Part shown: positions 33,106 through 44,887 of the stretch, in pieces
Numbering within the stretch: the stretch's first letter is position 1
How the letters are laid out: each line of letters begins with the position of its first letter
The notes under the pieces: generated by a model
Databases searched by the model: none
The model's input: only the letters and a program-made list of their open reading frames with translations
What the model was told of the DNA's origin: nothing
Program-made: the position numbers and the translations under genes
NCBI GenBank assembly: GCA_963971225.1
Contig: OZ020267.1
Span: forward strand, 30,135,298-30,199,297
Source of the DNA: Melieria omissa
Lineage: Eukaryota; Arthropoda; Insecta; Diptera; Ulidiidae
Length of the DNA stretch: 64,000 bases
Direction: 5' to 3'

Positions 33106-35460
33106 TAGTATCGAAGACTCCCACCCTCTGATATCAACTCCTTCTACTTATCAGCAAAATAGACGCTTAGTCCATTAAACTCTCACCATACCGAAGTATC
33201 TCTCCGAGGGGACGAAAGTTGAAAGCTTATTCAATGAAAACTGCCAACGATAGGCTCAGCTTTAGTCTTGTTGACACCCTGTGCTCCCAAGCGAAGTGAA
33301 GAAACAGAAAAACTCACATCGGATTATTGAATTAAAGTTAATTAAGATTAGTTAAAGTTCGAAATTAATTAAATATTAAATAGATTTAAATTACAAAAAT
33401 ACTAAACACAAAATTCAAAATAAAACAAGATTTAATTAATAAATTAAAAAACATTAAATTAAAAAACAGACAGAAAAAGAAAAAAAATCGTCGGTGCAAA
33501 AATTCTCAAATTCCTCATGAAATCATAAAATTTTGTTTCATTTGGATATTTTCTTTTTGGATTTACGTCCTTTCGAATTAATATACAATTGAAATTTTCC
33601 TATGAGAATATGAATTTCTATAAACTTGAAGCTCACTCAATAAGTTCTCATGAAACTTTGAATGCGGGCGTTCGAATCCAACAGATAATTAATTTAGCAG
33701 ATACTTAATGTAGTTAATATTCTAATTCTTTAGACAAATAATTTGTACTCTTAAATAGAAAACATCTTTAAAAAAATACATTTCAAAATGTATTCAAGCT
33801 CAGCTCCCTCCTCCATTCTCACTAAGTAGAAAATATGTTGAACGTAGTAGATTTTGGCGTCGCTGCGCAATCAATCTACGCGCACATTATTACTGAGACA
33901 AATTTTCAATTTGAGCGCATCAACTCGACTCGACCAGACTTGACTTGACTAGTCGGATGCTTGCTGCCACCACGGGCCGCAATTGAATTCGCATTTATGT
34001 GAAACGAGCGAAGCTCCAAAGAAAATTGAAACCCTCCAAAAGACATGAGCAGTAACCAAAAAAAACCACACCCCTCCCCAAAAAAAAACCAAACCAAAAA
34101 ACCCGGAAATCACCCAAAAGACGAAAATTGAGAAAACAGTAGCGAAATGAAGAAAATTTATGCAAATTATGTCACGTTTCGGCAGCGCTCCAGCCAGTGC
34201 TTACACACTTTGCCGTGGCTGCGCGATGTGGTTGACGCGCACTCGTTGAGCTGCGGCAGATTGAAGCGAAGCCTCTGGCTGCGGGGTGTATCATTATTTA
34301 ATTTAATGTAAAATAATTAGTACGAACGACTCGTTTTTTGCACGTTGCAGCTATGGTTGTTGTTGTAAAAATCCCATTGAAGAGTGGCTCGACTGACTGA
34401 CTGAGTGACTGGGAGCGCAATTTGACTGGCTGCTCTATGAATGTGTGGAAGTGTGTGTCTCAGGCAGATTTCGTTCATATTGAAATTTGTTGGTGGTGGT
34501 TTGAGTTTGTGCTTTCGATGCACGTAGCGGCAGTAAGACACTGAAGACGATGAAGAGACTGAATTTTATGCTCACTATTTGCTGCAGATGTCAGGGTGAC
34601 GCGCCAAAAGGGACAAATGCAACCAAAAAAAAAAACGAAATATGAGTTGTGCCACTTCCAGAATGATGTCAGAACATGTATTTCAATCGAACTCAAAGGC
34701 ACACAAAACCATAACTATGTCAATTTCGGCTCTTGAAGCGGTACATCGATGATGCATTGACAGCTGCTGCCACTTCATACCGCCCGCACCGCACGTACTC
34801 AGCAATGTTTGCTGTACACAAATATTTGGCCCCCGTTGCGTCTTCCAGACGGGGCAAAGTGCTTGTTGCGGTGCCTGGCATCGAAATAGCAAAGAACTAA
34901 ATAACCGTAAATAAGGTAAACAAAATGTTTGTTGCTAGTAAAACACATCAACATAAACGCCCACACATACACATATACATCATATGAAGGACATTGGCTT
35001 TAACTTTGGTATTTTGTTTTTTTGTTGCTTATTTGCATTGGACACCAGTCGGCTCTCGTTCATGCGATGATTGATTTACTGTTGACGCGCTGACGGCGCA
35101 CTTGACTGTCCTGTCTCCTTGACTGGCATGCGACATTGTACAAGTAGGCTGGCACCTTTTTCTGTAGCTAAACAGCTCATGGCATTAGTGTGCGTGTGTG
35201 TCCTTCAATATCTTTAAAGGCAACATTTCAATTTTTCCATAAACTACATGACTGAGTGGATAGTTGTGGGTTAGGTGAGATTAGATGGAAGTGGCACTTA
35301 GTAACACACACACACACACGGCTCATTGTGATCAATTACAGCTCTGGTAACCACAAGGATTCCAATATGAATCTTTACATCTTTTCTCATATAAAGTTGT
35401 TGATTAAAATATTGAAAATTAAAAACATAAAACCAGGGAGAGTAAAAGTTATAAATACGT
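33106..35460. other. Non-coding stretch
   Basis: No supported gene. GACTGACTGACTGAGTGACT repeats occur at about 34,390-34,412 and a CA run at 35,304-35,320. Short frames at 34,317-34,892 on the minus strand lack domains. Sequence from 34,180 to 34,290 is G+C-richer than its surroundings. Confidence 0.5.
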
Positions 35461-35461
35461 A

Positions 35462-36735
35462 GGCTGCCTTTTATATTTTTTCAATAGGGATGGTCTAGTA
35501 AATTTTTGAAAAATCTGAGATTGCCAGTGAAAAGTTTGTCATTTTTTACCATAAACGTGCTTAGAACATTTTTATATTCAACCGCTATTTGTGTTGTTTA
35601 CACTGACTTGAAAAATTTATCTCGATCAAAAAATGGATTTAACTCGTGAACATCGACGAGCAATTTTTTAGGATTTTTTTTACGATTTCCGAAGTGAATT
35701 ATCTCAACAACAATGCTTCGATCGCCTTCATTCGGCAGTTGGGAAGAAGCACCAACCCTCAAGACAATTTAAAACTGGTTTAACGAATCCAAGCGCAGTC
35801 GCCGTTCGCTGCAGGACGAATTTCATAAGGTCGTCCAAAATCGTTCATTGTGCCAGAATCCATCGATGCTGTGCGTGAACTGATAATGAAAGATCGTCAT
35901 GTGACATACTGTGAGATAGAGGCAGCCCTGGGCATTAGTTGCACGGCCGTGCATTCAATATTGCCTGAACATTTAGCTGTCAGAAAGATTTGTTCTCGTT
36001 GGATCCCGCATAATTTGGCAATCGCTCAAAAAAAGGCTCATGTCGATTGGTGCAAAGAAATTATGGAAACATTCGATCGCGATACTTCGAAAGACGTTTA
36101 TAAGATCGTGACAGGTGACGAATCATGGATATATGCGTATGAGCTCGAAACAAAACAGCAATCGACCATGTGGGTCTTTCAAAACGAGCAAAATCCAACA
36201 GAAGTTGTTCGGCCACACAGCACATCGAAGAAAATGGTCGCCTGTTTCTTCGGCAAAACTGGTCATATGGCTACTGTGTCATTAAAAGAACGTAGAACGT
36301 TCAATTCTGTTCATTCATTCAATTTGTTGGACAAAAGTGTTCAATGAAATACGGAAAAACAACCGCTGACGCCGAATCATTCTTCACCAGGACAATGCGC
36401 GTTCTCACACATCGGCACAAAAAAACGCCTATTTGATCGACTAAAGCATCGATTTAATGGGTCATCCGCCATACAACTCTGACCTAGCACCCAATGACTC
36501 CTTTTTATTTCCGCACATAACAAAAATTGCCTGATAAACGATTTTCATCGCCAGAAGATGCTGCTGAAGCATTCAAAAACCATGTTTTGGAGGTGTCGCA
36601 ATCGGAGTTGAAAAACTGCTTCGACAATTGGTTTCAGCGCATTCAAAAGTGTATAAAACTTCAAGAAGAATACTTTGAAAAGCAATAAAACCAGCACGTC
36701 TGAGTTTTTTGTAATTTGCACATAAAGGTTAAAGG
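35462..36735 (+). mobile_element. Mariner family D element, near full length, inactive
   Basis: A Tc1/mariner element on the plus strand containing a transposase pseudogene that spans the full gene length. The left end (TAGGCTGCCTTTTATATTTT) begins next to a TA dinucleotide; I could not find a clear inverted counterpart on the right, so the right limit is a guess after the stop codon. It is the best preserved mariner of the window. Confidence 0.75.
35633..36688 (+). pseudogene. Mariner family D transposase pseudogene
   Basis: The gene starts MDLTREHRRAIF and is then hit by a stop. The first HTH survives as LSQQQCFDRLHSAVG, followed by frameshifts to WFNESKRSRRSLQDEF. From 35,850 a 165-codon frame is intact: IDAVRELIMKDRHVTYCEIE, IPHNLAIAQKKAHVDWCKE, and VTGDESWIYAY with the first catalytic aspartate (36,117). 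After another frameshift come HQDNARSHTS (second aspartate, 36,391) and SDLAPND (third, 36,496). The 105-base spacing gives 34 residues between them, so the triad is DD34D. One in-frame stop lies between. The end is KCIKLQEEYFEKQ. Full mariner transposases have about 345 residues, as here. It resembles the transposase part of SETMAR-like proteins, but no SET domain is present. Confidence 0.85.
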
Positions 36736-37054
36736 GGTCCTTACAGACCTTTACACGGAAAGTATAAAAACTTGAAGAGCTATAGCTTCGATGTCTAGGA
36801 CAAAGTTGTTTGCATTAAAAATTTGAATATTTTTTCTATGCACATGAACCCCCCTCCCCCTTTCCTTATCCCCCTTTTTTATGGTTTTCTGAAAATTTTT
36901 TCATAAAAAGCTTGTATTGAGTAAAATATTTCAAAAAATACTATACTGTCTTTTTGGAAAATATTCCTCATTAAAAGTTGAGGGGGGTTTTCAAACAAAA
37001 AAACTTTCTCAAAACTTCGCCAAAAAAATTAAAAGCCTTAAACACGAAACCTTA
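36736..37054. other. Non-coding spacer
   Basis: Contains C-rich CCCCCCTCCCCC-like sequence near 36,847-36,878 and G-rich GAGGGGGG at 36,981. No gene recognised. Confidence 0.4.
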
Positions 37055-37545
37055 ATTTCGTCGCCTGAGAAAACGATTGTCGTATGTGCTACTTAATTCA
37101 ATGCAACATACGACATTCGTTTTAGCGAACGATTTATTACTTATGTATGTCATAAATTCCTGGTTCGGCTTGAGATGTTGACAAAACTTTTGAATATTTG
37201 AATATTTGTCGATGCCCCATTCCTCTCTGGGTTGGGAGAGGTCCCGAAGCACGACATTAAATCGCTGCTGAACTTCGCTAGGAACACCCGCATTCTCAAC
37301 GATCACTTCTACGACGATCCGCAACACTAAGGAGCTCCAACTGGTATCGGTAAGGACCCAATAGGGTCTATGCGTGGCCAACCAGGCCAGACAGCTAACC
37401 TTTTGTATATTTGATTCGGTGAGCAGAAAATAAAAATCAAGAAATATTGGTTTATTGCTTTTTTGACAACTGCTTTCAAAAACAATCACTGTTTTCGTCA
37501 TCTTGATTTGTTTTGATTAAAAATATTGCAATACTAATCATTTAC
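37055..37545. repeat. Dispersed repeat G, long copy, with hairpin
   Basis: Both edges match the short copy at 10,668-10,795 (CGTCGCCTGAGAAAACGATT at the left; TGCTTTCAAAAACAATCACT and TCTTGATTTGTTTTGATTAA at the right). The left edge also carries a hairpin, AAACGATTGTCGTATGT at 37,071 against ACATACGACATTCGTTT at 37,106, one mismatch in 17. A 149-codon minus-strand frame (37,052-37,501) spans the interior; I do not recognise a domain in it. It could be a non-autonomous transposon or a remnant of a coding element. Confidence 0.55.
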
Positions 37546-39030
37546 AGTCCTTGCATAAAACTTTGAATGCCATATAAACATTTTGCCTCTTACAACTCAG
37601 ACGACTTACTCCAACTCCAACATAACCTAAACTGTGCCGCCACGAATTGCTTGTCGACAGTGCCGCCTTGTGTGTGTCAGACGCCTTGATGGCAAACAAT
37701 ATTTAATTACAAGTGAGCGTCTAACGCGCAGCAACCAATGCCAATTTTATCGCGCATCGTTTGCCGTGTTTGTGCGTGTGCGAGTCGACCGTCGGCTGCA
37801 TTAGCCGCACCTCACAAATTACTACCCTGTACACAAAATTAATTCCACTAATTATTTTAAGTGAGTTAAATTGCTGATAGTGCAGCAACAGCAGCAATGG
37901 CGGCCGTAGCGCCATTGCGCAACATTGTGTGCCGCCGTCAGTCGCAGCAACGCCTCAAATGTGCGTTGACGCAGTGTTTTCTCTCTAAGTGTGTGAGTGC
38001 TTGCGCCTTTGTATTGTATGTAAATAAGTGTTTGTGTGTGTGTGTGTGTAGTATTTGTTAGACAACAACAATTACATACACTTTCGAGCCATGTCCTAGT
38101 TGTACAATTTTCATAAATTGTTAATAGCGGAAATCGCAAGCGAAGACGATGAAGCGGTGCGTTGCAATGGCTCGAGCCGGCCTGTCTGTTTGTCTGTCAG
38201 TTTGTCTGTCTGTCTGATTAAATTAAATTTACAACATGCACATACTTCCACTTACAACACACAAACACACATGTACACATATTTATTAGCGCAGCAACTA
38301 ATGCAAATTATTGGGAGCAGGAGGACGTGGGCGCAACTAGCAGTGGGCGTCCTGGCGAACGTTCCAGTGCCGAGCACCGTGTGGCACATAATAATTGTTA
38401 ACTTTGAGTTTAATCAATGGTTGTAGGCGATGCTGAATTTAATTAGTGATCGAAATGATATCGTCTGAAAGTCATTTGCATGTTTGGTCGCTGCTCTATG
38501 CATACAAACTCACACACACACACATACTGCATCCATGTGTGCCTTGTGTGTTGGTGTATGTTGGTAGTCAGTCTGTATGACAGCATTTTAATTAGGAGCG
38601 TAATGAACGAATGACTGGCTGGCTGGCTGATTGTCTGAACGACTGACTGACTGGTTGGCTTGGTTTCGCTTTGCCGGGAATTGAAAAAGGAAACCGCAAC
38701 AACAAATTCTGTGGCAACAGCCACAGCAGAAAGCGCAATCGAAACGAGAAAAGCGCGCTCCAAGTGGCAGCGAAAGACATCACCATCAGCAATGAGTTAA
38801 TTTGCATTCTGTGCGCCAGAATGGAGAGTGTAACTGTAGCTGAAGAATACAAAAATCAAATTTAACAAAAATCCAAATTTACTTATTTGATTAAAGAAGG
38901 CAGAAATTGAATTTGCGTCGCTTTCAACTGAATTCTTAATACCAGAATAACCAAAGAAGTCAAAATGAATATACTGAGATCTTCTATGAAAACGTGCGAT
39001 AAAAAATAAAACACATAGAGGCACAAATAT
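37546..39030. other. Non-coding stretch with microsatellites
   Basis: GT repeat at 38,033-38,049, GTCTGTCTGTCTG at 38,180-38,215, CA run at 38,510-38,525, and GGCTGGCTGGCTG/GACTGACTGACTGG at 38,612-38,660. Frames of 62-108 codons on both strands are not supported by any domain. Confidence 0.5.
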
Positions 39031-39445
39031 AATAAAACTGCGTTTTTAGTTTTTCTTTCTAACGTCAGATTTTTTGGAAAAGGACTCTTAATTATTTCCA
39101 AAAATTATTTAAAAAATTAAGCGTAATGCAGAACTTCAATATGGATACCAAATGAAAGAGAAATACCCCTGAAATTGAAAATAAATTAATTTCCTGGCAC
39201 CCATAGGTAATAAAAATGTTCTTTTGAAAGTTATCCTTGAAAGGATAAAGGATAAAATATCCGTTAAAAGGATCTTACATTTATTTCAAAAAATTATTTA
39301 AAAACTAAGCGCAATATAGAACATCAAAACGGATACCAAATAAAATAGAAATACCCCTAGAATTGAAAAGAAATAATTTTCTGGCGCACAAGGACGACTT
39401 GGTATACAAAATTTTATTTTAAAACGTTATCCTTGAATAACGAAA
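39031..39445. repeat. Dispersed repeat Q, tandem copies 2 and 3
   Basis: Copy 2 (39,031 to about 39,250) and copy 3 (about 39,261-39,440) share with copy 1 at 20.8 kb the AAAAGGACT start, TTATTTCAAAAAATTATTTAAAAA, GCGNAATG, ATGGATACCAAATGAAAGAG (39,141-39,160; diverged at 39,330-39,349), GAAATACCCCT and TTATCCTTGAA motifs in the same order. Confidence 0.7.
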
Positions 39446-40054
39446 ATGTTATCCTTAAATTTTCAATAGATTTTCCTTAGAAAAATATATGTTTTAAAAC
39501 CTAATTTGTACACTACCCCATACTCAAACTTTAACTCCTCCTTCTAACTTTTTTAAGTTAGGATATAAAAAATTTACTAAGTACTTCTCTCTATAAAACA
39601 AATAATGGCATTTTTCTCTGAAAGAAGAAACATTTCAATGAATTGGCTATTGATTGAAAAGGCTGCCTACATAAAATTTCAATTATAATTACTAAGAAAG
39701 ACTTTTTCTATGGAATTCAAATTGCAAGGAGTCCATTCTTTGCAAATTTCCATTTATTCTAATCCTATTTTGAAAATGCTTAATGTTTGTTTATTTTGAA
39801 ATTTGTTAAAAAAAACCCCCACTAGTGTGAATTTCAACTGAAAAGGACATAATAACTTAATTGCTGTCATATTTAATGGAATTTAAATGAGATCCAGTGA
39901 AGTGGTTGGTATGAAGGCAAACTTCTTACACTCCACACACTCCACTCCAATCATCATCCTTGAGGAATTGAAGAATTGCGAAAGATTTGTTTTCATCTTC
40001 TTCAAATTCAACATTAACATAAATGGATCGTTTGACGAAACAAAAGAATTTATG
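39446..40054. other. Non-coding AT-rich stretch
   Basis: No gene or repeat that I can match elsewhere. The 62-codon frame at 39,887-40,075 has no recognisable domain. Confidence 0.45.
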
Positions 40055-40700
40055 GATCAACAGACGGACAGGTGAACGAAAAAGAGGTTAGATAGCCAGC
40101 CTGATAGACAATTGAGCAGACACTGTAAGGGAGAAAAGTTCAGCCTTTTTCAGAGACATAGAAGAATTTTAATACATTTCTTCATAAAATTATTTAGAAG
40201 AGATAGGCAGATGAAACAAAAACATTAGCCCAGAGTCATGCAAGATGAAAGAGCCTTGTGGAGGCCCTATGCTCCAGAGAGGATTGAACAAGGTAAAAAA
40301 GACAGATGAGACAACTGAAAACTTGACGAATGGACCGCTCGAAGAATCAAAAAATGATAAGAATAGATGATAAGATAAACAGACGGATAGACAAATGTTT
40401 AGATAGCCAGCCTGATAGATGGACAATTGAGCAAACAGTCTAAGGGTCAAAACTGCAGCCTATGTCAGAGAGACAAAAGATTTTTAAATACATTTCTTCA
40501 TAAAATAATTCAGAAGAGATAGACGGAAATATAAATAGACAGATGAGACACCTGAAGAATTGACGAATGAACCAGTCGAAAAAACAAAAGATTATAGTAA
40601 TAGATGATAAGATAAATAGATAAACAGACAAATGTTTAGATAGTTAGCCAGACAGATAGACAATTGAGCAGACAATCTAAGGAAGAAAAGTGCAGCACCC
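40055..40700. repeat. Three long tandem units rich in GACAGATAGA
   Basis: The string TAGATAGCCAGCCTGATAGA followed by CAATTGAGCAGAC and TCTAAGGGNNAAAA...GCAGCC recurs at about 40,088, 40,399 and 40,638. Two units continue with AATACATTTCTTCATAAAAT and AGAAGAGATAG, then GAATTGACGAATGNACC. Spacing is about 311 and 239 bases. The word content resembles the 18.5-20.7 kb minisatellite. Minus-strand frames here are not genes. Confidence 0.75.
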
Positions 40701-40819
40701 TACGTGGAAGAACAAAAGGACGTGTAGAGTAACATCTGGAGATCGTTCCTTAATTTCGAATCCTAAAATGTTAATAAAGATCCCAAAAAGTTATTAAAGA
40801 AATTTAGTAGAAATATATA

Positions 40820-41720
40820 CACTGCCTCACAAAAGTATTCGGAATTTAATATTTTCATTTCCCTTCTTTTTTTTTTTTGCCATACTTTATTTCCACAATC
40901 AGGTCCAAAAATTTTAAATTTAGTTTAATCGCTAAATATTACTTTGGACCAAAACTCCATTTCATGGTTTTTGTACTTCTTCGCGAACTCTAAATGCTTC
41001 TTCCGGTTCTTCGCACTGATAAGGGGTTTGACACGTGGGGTTCGTACGTGGTAACCAGCAGCTCGCAGAGTTCTGCGCACGGTTTCATCACTAACGTGGA
41101 CTGCATTGTATTCAGCAAGACTTTTCTATTGATTTCTGAAGCAGAATTTCGTGTTTGTGCCTTGATTTGCCTAATGATAACAACTTTATCGTGGAGCTTT
41201 AGTTTTTGAGGTCTGCCTCATCTTTGACCCATCTTAGGTGCATTTCTTTGCAGAATGCTATGGTGGGTAGATATACTTCTGTTTTTAGATTTCGCAATCT
41301 CTTTGAGAGTTTTTCTAGATAGATAGGTAGATAGATAGCTACAGATACTTTTTCTCTCGTCCAAAGTGGTTTCTTTAAATTATCTACCCATTTGGTCAAC
41401 AAAATGTTAAATGCAAACAAAAACCAAAGACACTTGTCAAACTCTAATTTCAAGTGAATGTAAATCGTAATAATGGCGTAATTAGTTTGACAACTTGACG
41501 GGATTTTCGCAAAGGATACCATTGGGCAATTCCGAATACTTTTGTGATGTGAATTCTGTTGTATTTCTGTTTAGACTCAAATTTAAAGCCATTGTATCCA
41601 AATTCGATTGAAACTTTGTGCAACAATGAAAAGTAATAAATCAATCAGAAGATATGAATCCTTTTTATACATAATAATTTAGATTAAAATTTAAATTCTG
41701 AATACTTTTGTGAGGCATTG
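40820..41720 (-). mobile_element. Tc1-like transposon, internally deleted
   Basis: Terminal inverted repeats CACTGCCTCACAAAAGTATT (left) and the inverse of AATACTTTTGTGAGGCATTG (right) agree over about 28 bases with few mismatches, and the element is flanked by TA at 40,818-40,819 and 41,721-41,722, the Tc1/mariner target. An inner copy of the end, TTCCGAATACTTTTGTGATG at about 41,530, lies 170 bases inside the right end, as in Tc1-like elements with repeated binding sites (IR/DR type). At 901 bp it is shorter than a full element (about 1.6 kb). Confidence 0.9.
40865..41260 (-). pseudogene. Tc1-like transposase, N-terminal half
   Basis: Read on the minus strand: a GRPQKLK remnant of the GRPR hinge, KVVIIRQIKAQTRNSASEIN (second HTH), VHVSDETVRRTLRAAGYHVR, TPRVKPLISAKNRKKHLEF, AKKYKNHEMEFWSKVIFSD with the first catalytic aspartate, then FKIFGPDCGNKVWQKK. 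Immediately afterwards the sequence turns into the left terminal repeat, so the second aspartate and the glutamate region are deleted. At least one frameshift and a stop right after FSD are present. Tc1 transposases are about 340 residues; about half remains. Confidence 0.85.
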
Positions 41721-42110
41721 TAATAAAATTAATTTTTTTTTATTATTATTGTTGTTAATTTTGCGAATTTTATGATAGTCTTCTGCCTTCCAAAATTTTT
41801 CAAAACTTCATTTTTTATGGTAAATGTAGATGAACATCTGGAGATCTTAGTAACGTTTCTAATCCTCTAAATTTGTTGAATTTTTTGGCATTTTTTTGGA
41901 AATTTCATGAAAACTTTCTGTCCACCCAAATTTTTTCAAATTTCATTTTTTTAGGCGAATTTAGATGAACATCTAGAGATCGCAGTAACATTTCTAATCC
42001 TTTTAATTTTCGAATCTTCTAAATTAAGTCGGAATATTTAATTTTATTCAATTTTAAAATTTTTTTTTTTTATTTTTTTTTCATGATAATTTTCTGTCTA
42101 CCACATGAAA

Positions 42111-44835
42111 AAAGGTCATAATTTTAAAATTCCTTAATTTCAAATGTTGATAATTTTTACAAGTTATGAGTGCTGTCAAATCAGCTGATTTACTTTGTGG
42201 TTAACCAATCAACATTGAGTGATTAACAATTAGTTAAACAGATCCTGCGAAATCGAAAAAAAACGGTAGCTAACCACTGTGAAATTGGGCCTAAGTGTAA
42301 AAAATCTCAACGAGCACGTTTTAATTATTTTATGCAAAAACACTTTGAAATATATGCAAAAACAACAACAACATAAATACATTCACAATAACGTCGAAAA
42401 TAATTTTTAATTAGCCAAATGTTTGATTTTTATGCGAGTGAACTTCGTCGAATGCATTGCGCCGGTAAATATGTAAATAAATAAAACGAAGCGCCCAAAA
42501 CACTTTTGGCGGCGTTGCCGCTGTTTTGTTTTTGATAAATTAGCAAAATTATTTCGACATGCCAACGAGTGCCACTAGGCATTACAACAACAACAACAAC
42601 AAAAAGATCAAGAACCAAAAGCAGTTAGAATGGGCAGAAATAGCAAAGCAAATTTTCGGCGGCCATCGACGCACGTGTTGCTCATGAAAACGTTAGTACG
42701 TGTGTGCGTGCGTGCGTGCGGCTTTGATGTGTATGTGTGTGTGTGTGTGTGTGCGTGGGCGTATTGTGTGTGTGTGTTTGTGTGCAAAATTTGGCCCCAT
42801 GTTTAACTTAACTTTTTCATTAAAGAAAATTTCCCACGGCATGTTTTGTGTTTTTCTTTCTTTTCCCTATTTCTGCTTCTTCTTTTATTTGATACATGTT
42901 TTCGCCTTCGTATTTGATTTTTGTTCTTTTCTTTGCTTTCATGATTTCTTTTGCTTTTTCTGATTTTTTTTCATTTTTTCTACACATTTGGTGGCATGTT
43001 GTGGCAGTTTTGTTTGGGTTCTTATGGGCGCAGAAAGCAAAATCATGGCCCAGATTCTAAGCGTTAAATAGAAAAAGGACAATAAACAACTTATTCGATT
43101 TTTTTTCACCAACTGAATTGTACACAGTGAATAGTAGTTGATTAAACTTCTAGTATTACTTTTAAGAATAATGGAAAAACTGGGTTTATGTGTGAGATTT
43201 GATTTAAATTTACCTTTAGTTAAGATTAGAGTTGCCAGATCGTTTATGTAGATTCCTCTTGCAGATTCAGAGAATTCCACAGTCCTTTCAACCTTGAGTC
43301 CATCCTTGTCCTTTCTTGTCCTGTAGTCTGTTGCAACACAACTTTCACCTTCTTCTTTCATCTTCTTTGCGCTTAAATTATTCCAATATGAAAACCTTGT
43401 TTCGCACTCAGCTCCTTTCAACTTTCAAAGCTGCAATTTAGTAAAAAAAAATATATTTTATTTATTGCAATTTGGCTGCGTGCACTGCTACCTTTAAAGC
43501 CATTACAGGGTGTAAACGCAAAAAAATTCTACACATATAAAAATAATGCTGTGACGTTTCATTCAAGTTTTTATTTTTTGCGCGCGACCACTGGCTGGTT
43601 GCTGTTAGTGGTTGTTGTTGTGGTTGTTGGCGTTGGCTGCTGACGATGTTGGGCTGATGTTGTTGATGTGCGGTAGCGTCAAGCATGGAGTTGTAAACAA
43701 AACATGTTCAACTCAAATCAATTTCAGGCCGCGTCCCACTGCGGCAGCCAGTCAAGCTGCGCGCCAGCTGACTGACTGACTGACTGCCAGCACAGCACAG
43801 CAGAGCACAGCAAAGCAGAGCAGAGCAGCGCAGAGCAGAGCGCACTGAGTGGCAACGCGATGCGGTTCGCTGTTGCTGTTTTTTCTTCTTGTTTTGATGT
43901 GTTTGCCAGTTCATCACTCATGAGCCAATTTCCTGTTTGTCTTTTTTTATTTATACTTGTTTTTTTTTCACGAAAAGCAACAAAAATAAATAAATAAAAT
44001 ACACGCAACTACGCGCGAAAGGCATTTAGGCGCAGCAACGAGCCATTGGGGGTGGCTGCCCCAACTGCAACTCGACGCAACGCAACGCTACTGGCGAATG
44101 TTGTTTTAAACACATCAATTTAGCGAGTGTAAACATTTCATGCCGCATATTTCCATGCCACATTCGCGGCCATGCGGAAAGGAGTAATGGCTTTCTGCAG
44201 CCACACACACACACACACAGAGTGCGCTATCGAGTGTCTGTTCATGTGTTTGTTGACACGTGAGCATGTGTGCGTTGCTGTTTGTTGAGGCATTTGCTGC
44301 TGCAGTCATTTTTAATATCAAAAACATGTCAATACTTTTGGGTCTCTGTTGTATCGCTGCCCGTCGACGAGGGTCATTTTTCGTAGGCCTCAGCAGTCGC
44401 ATTGACGCGCACACACGCCACGAGTGCATAATTCAGTAGCATTGCGGCAATGGCATTTATTTTGCAGCCAAATCGTTTGACATATGTTTGCCATTTTATC
44501 GCAGCTGAAATTTGTCATTTGAGAGAAAACTTTTCAATGGTTGCCTGTAATTTGATAAATCATGAACATGTTTGCGGTGGCTTCACGCTTTCAACGATTT
44601 AACATTTCTAAGAAAATCAAAAATAAAGTCGACTTGAATTTGGACTTTTGAAAATGACTGAGGGTTGAAGGTAGATATGGACTATTGAGAAATGTGAATG
44701 AAATTTGAAACGAATGTAAAAGTTGATGAAAAAAGTTGAAATTGGGCAAGTTGCTGTTATGGCTGTGGTTTGGTTTAATTTAGCTTATTTACAATTAATC
44801 AGCTTTAGTCAGCAACTTAAGTTTGACTCATCTGG
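42111..44835. other. Non-coding stretch with GT, CA and GCAGA repeats
   Basis: GT/GC repeats at 42,700-42,780, TTGTTG at 43,610-43,630, GACTGACTGACTGACTG at 43,771-43,788, AGCACAGCAGAGCA repeats at 43,790-43,845 and CA at 44,200-44,219. Frames of 62-160 codons on both strands (for example 42,939-43,421) show no domain. A possible MITE lies at 42,165-42,298. Confidence 0.5.
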
Positions 44836-44887
44836 TTTAGAATAGAACAGAATTTATAATATTAAATAAATTCTGTTCTATTCTAAA
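44836..44887. repeat. Perfect 21-bp inverted repeat (hairpin)
   Basis: TTTAGAATAGAACAGAATTTA at 44,836-44,856 is exactly complementary to 44,867-44,887, with a 10-base loop TAATATTAAA. No flanking duplication was seen. The perfection of the stem in otherwise decayed DNA suggests recent origin or maintenance. Confidence 0.85.

Larger units (their letters stand above)
40727..42110. repeat. Tandem array interrupted by a Tc1-like element
   Basis: Units with AACATCTGGAGATC and TTTCTAATCCT-like motifs occur at about 40,731, 41,833 and 41,970. The last two share about 100 bases (TTCTGNCNNCCAAAATTTTTCAAA, then TAGATGAACATCT, then GTAACNTTTCTAATCCT) at a period near 137. The Tc1-like element at 40,820-41,720 lies between the first and second. 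Confidence 0.65.

Noticed and set aside
37052..37501. 149-codon frame as a host gene
   Set aside because: It lies within a dispersed repeat whose edges recur at 10.67 kb, and no host domain is visible; kept only as a feature of repeat G.
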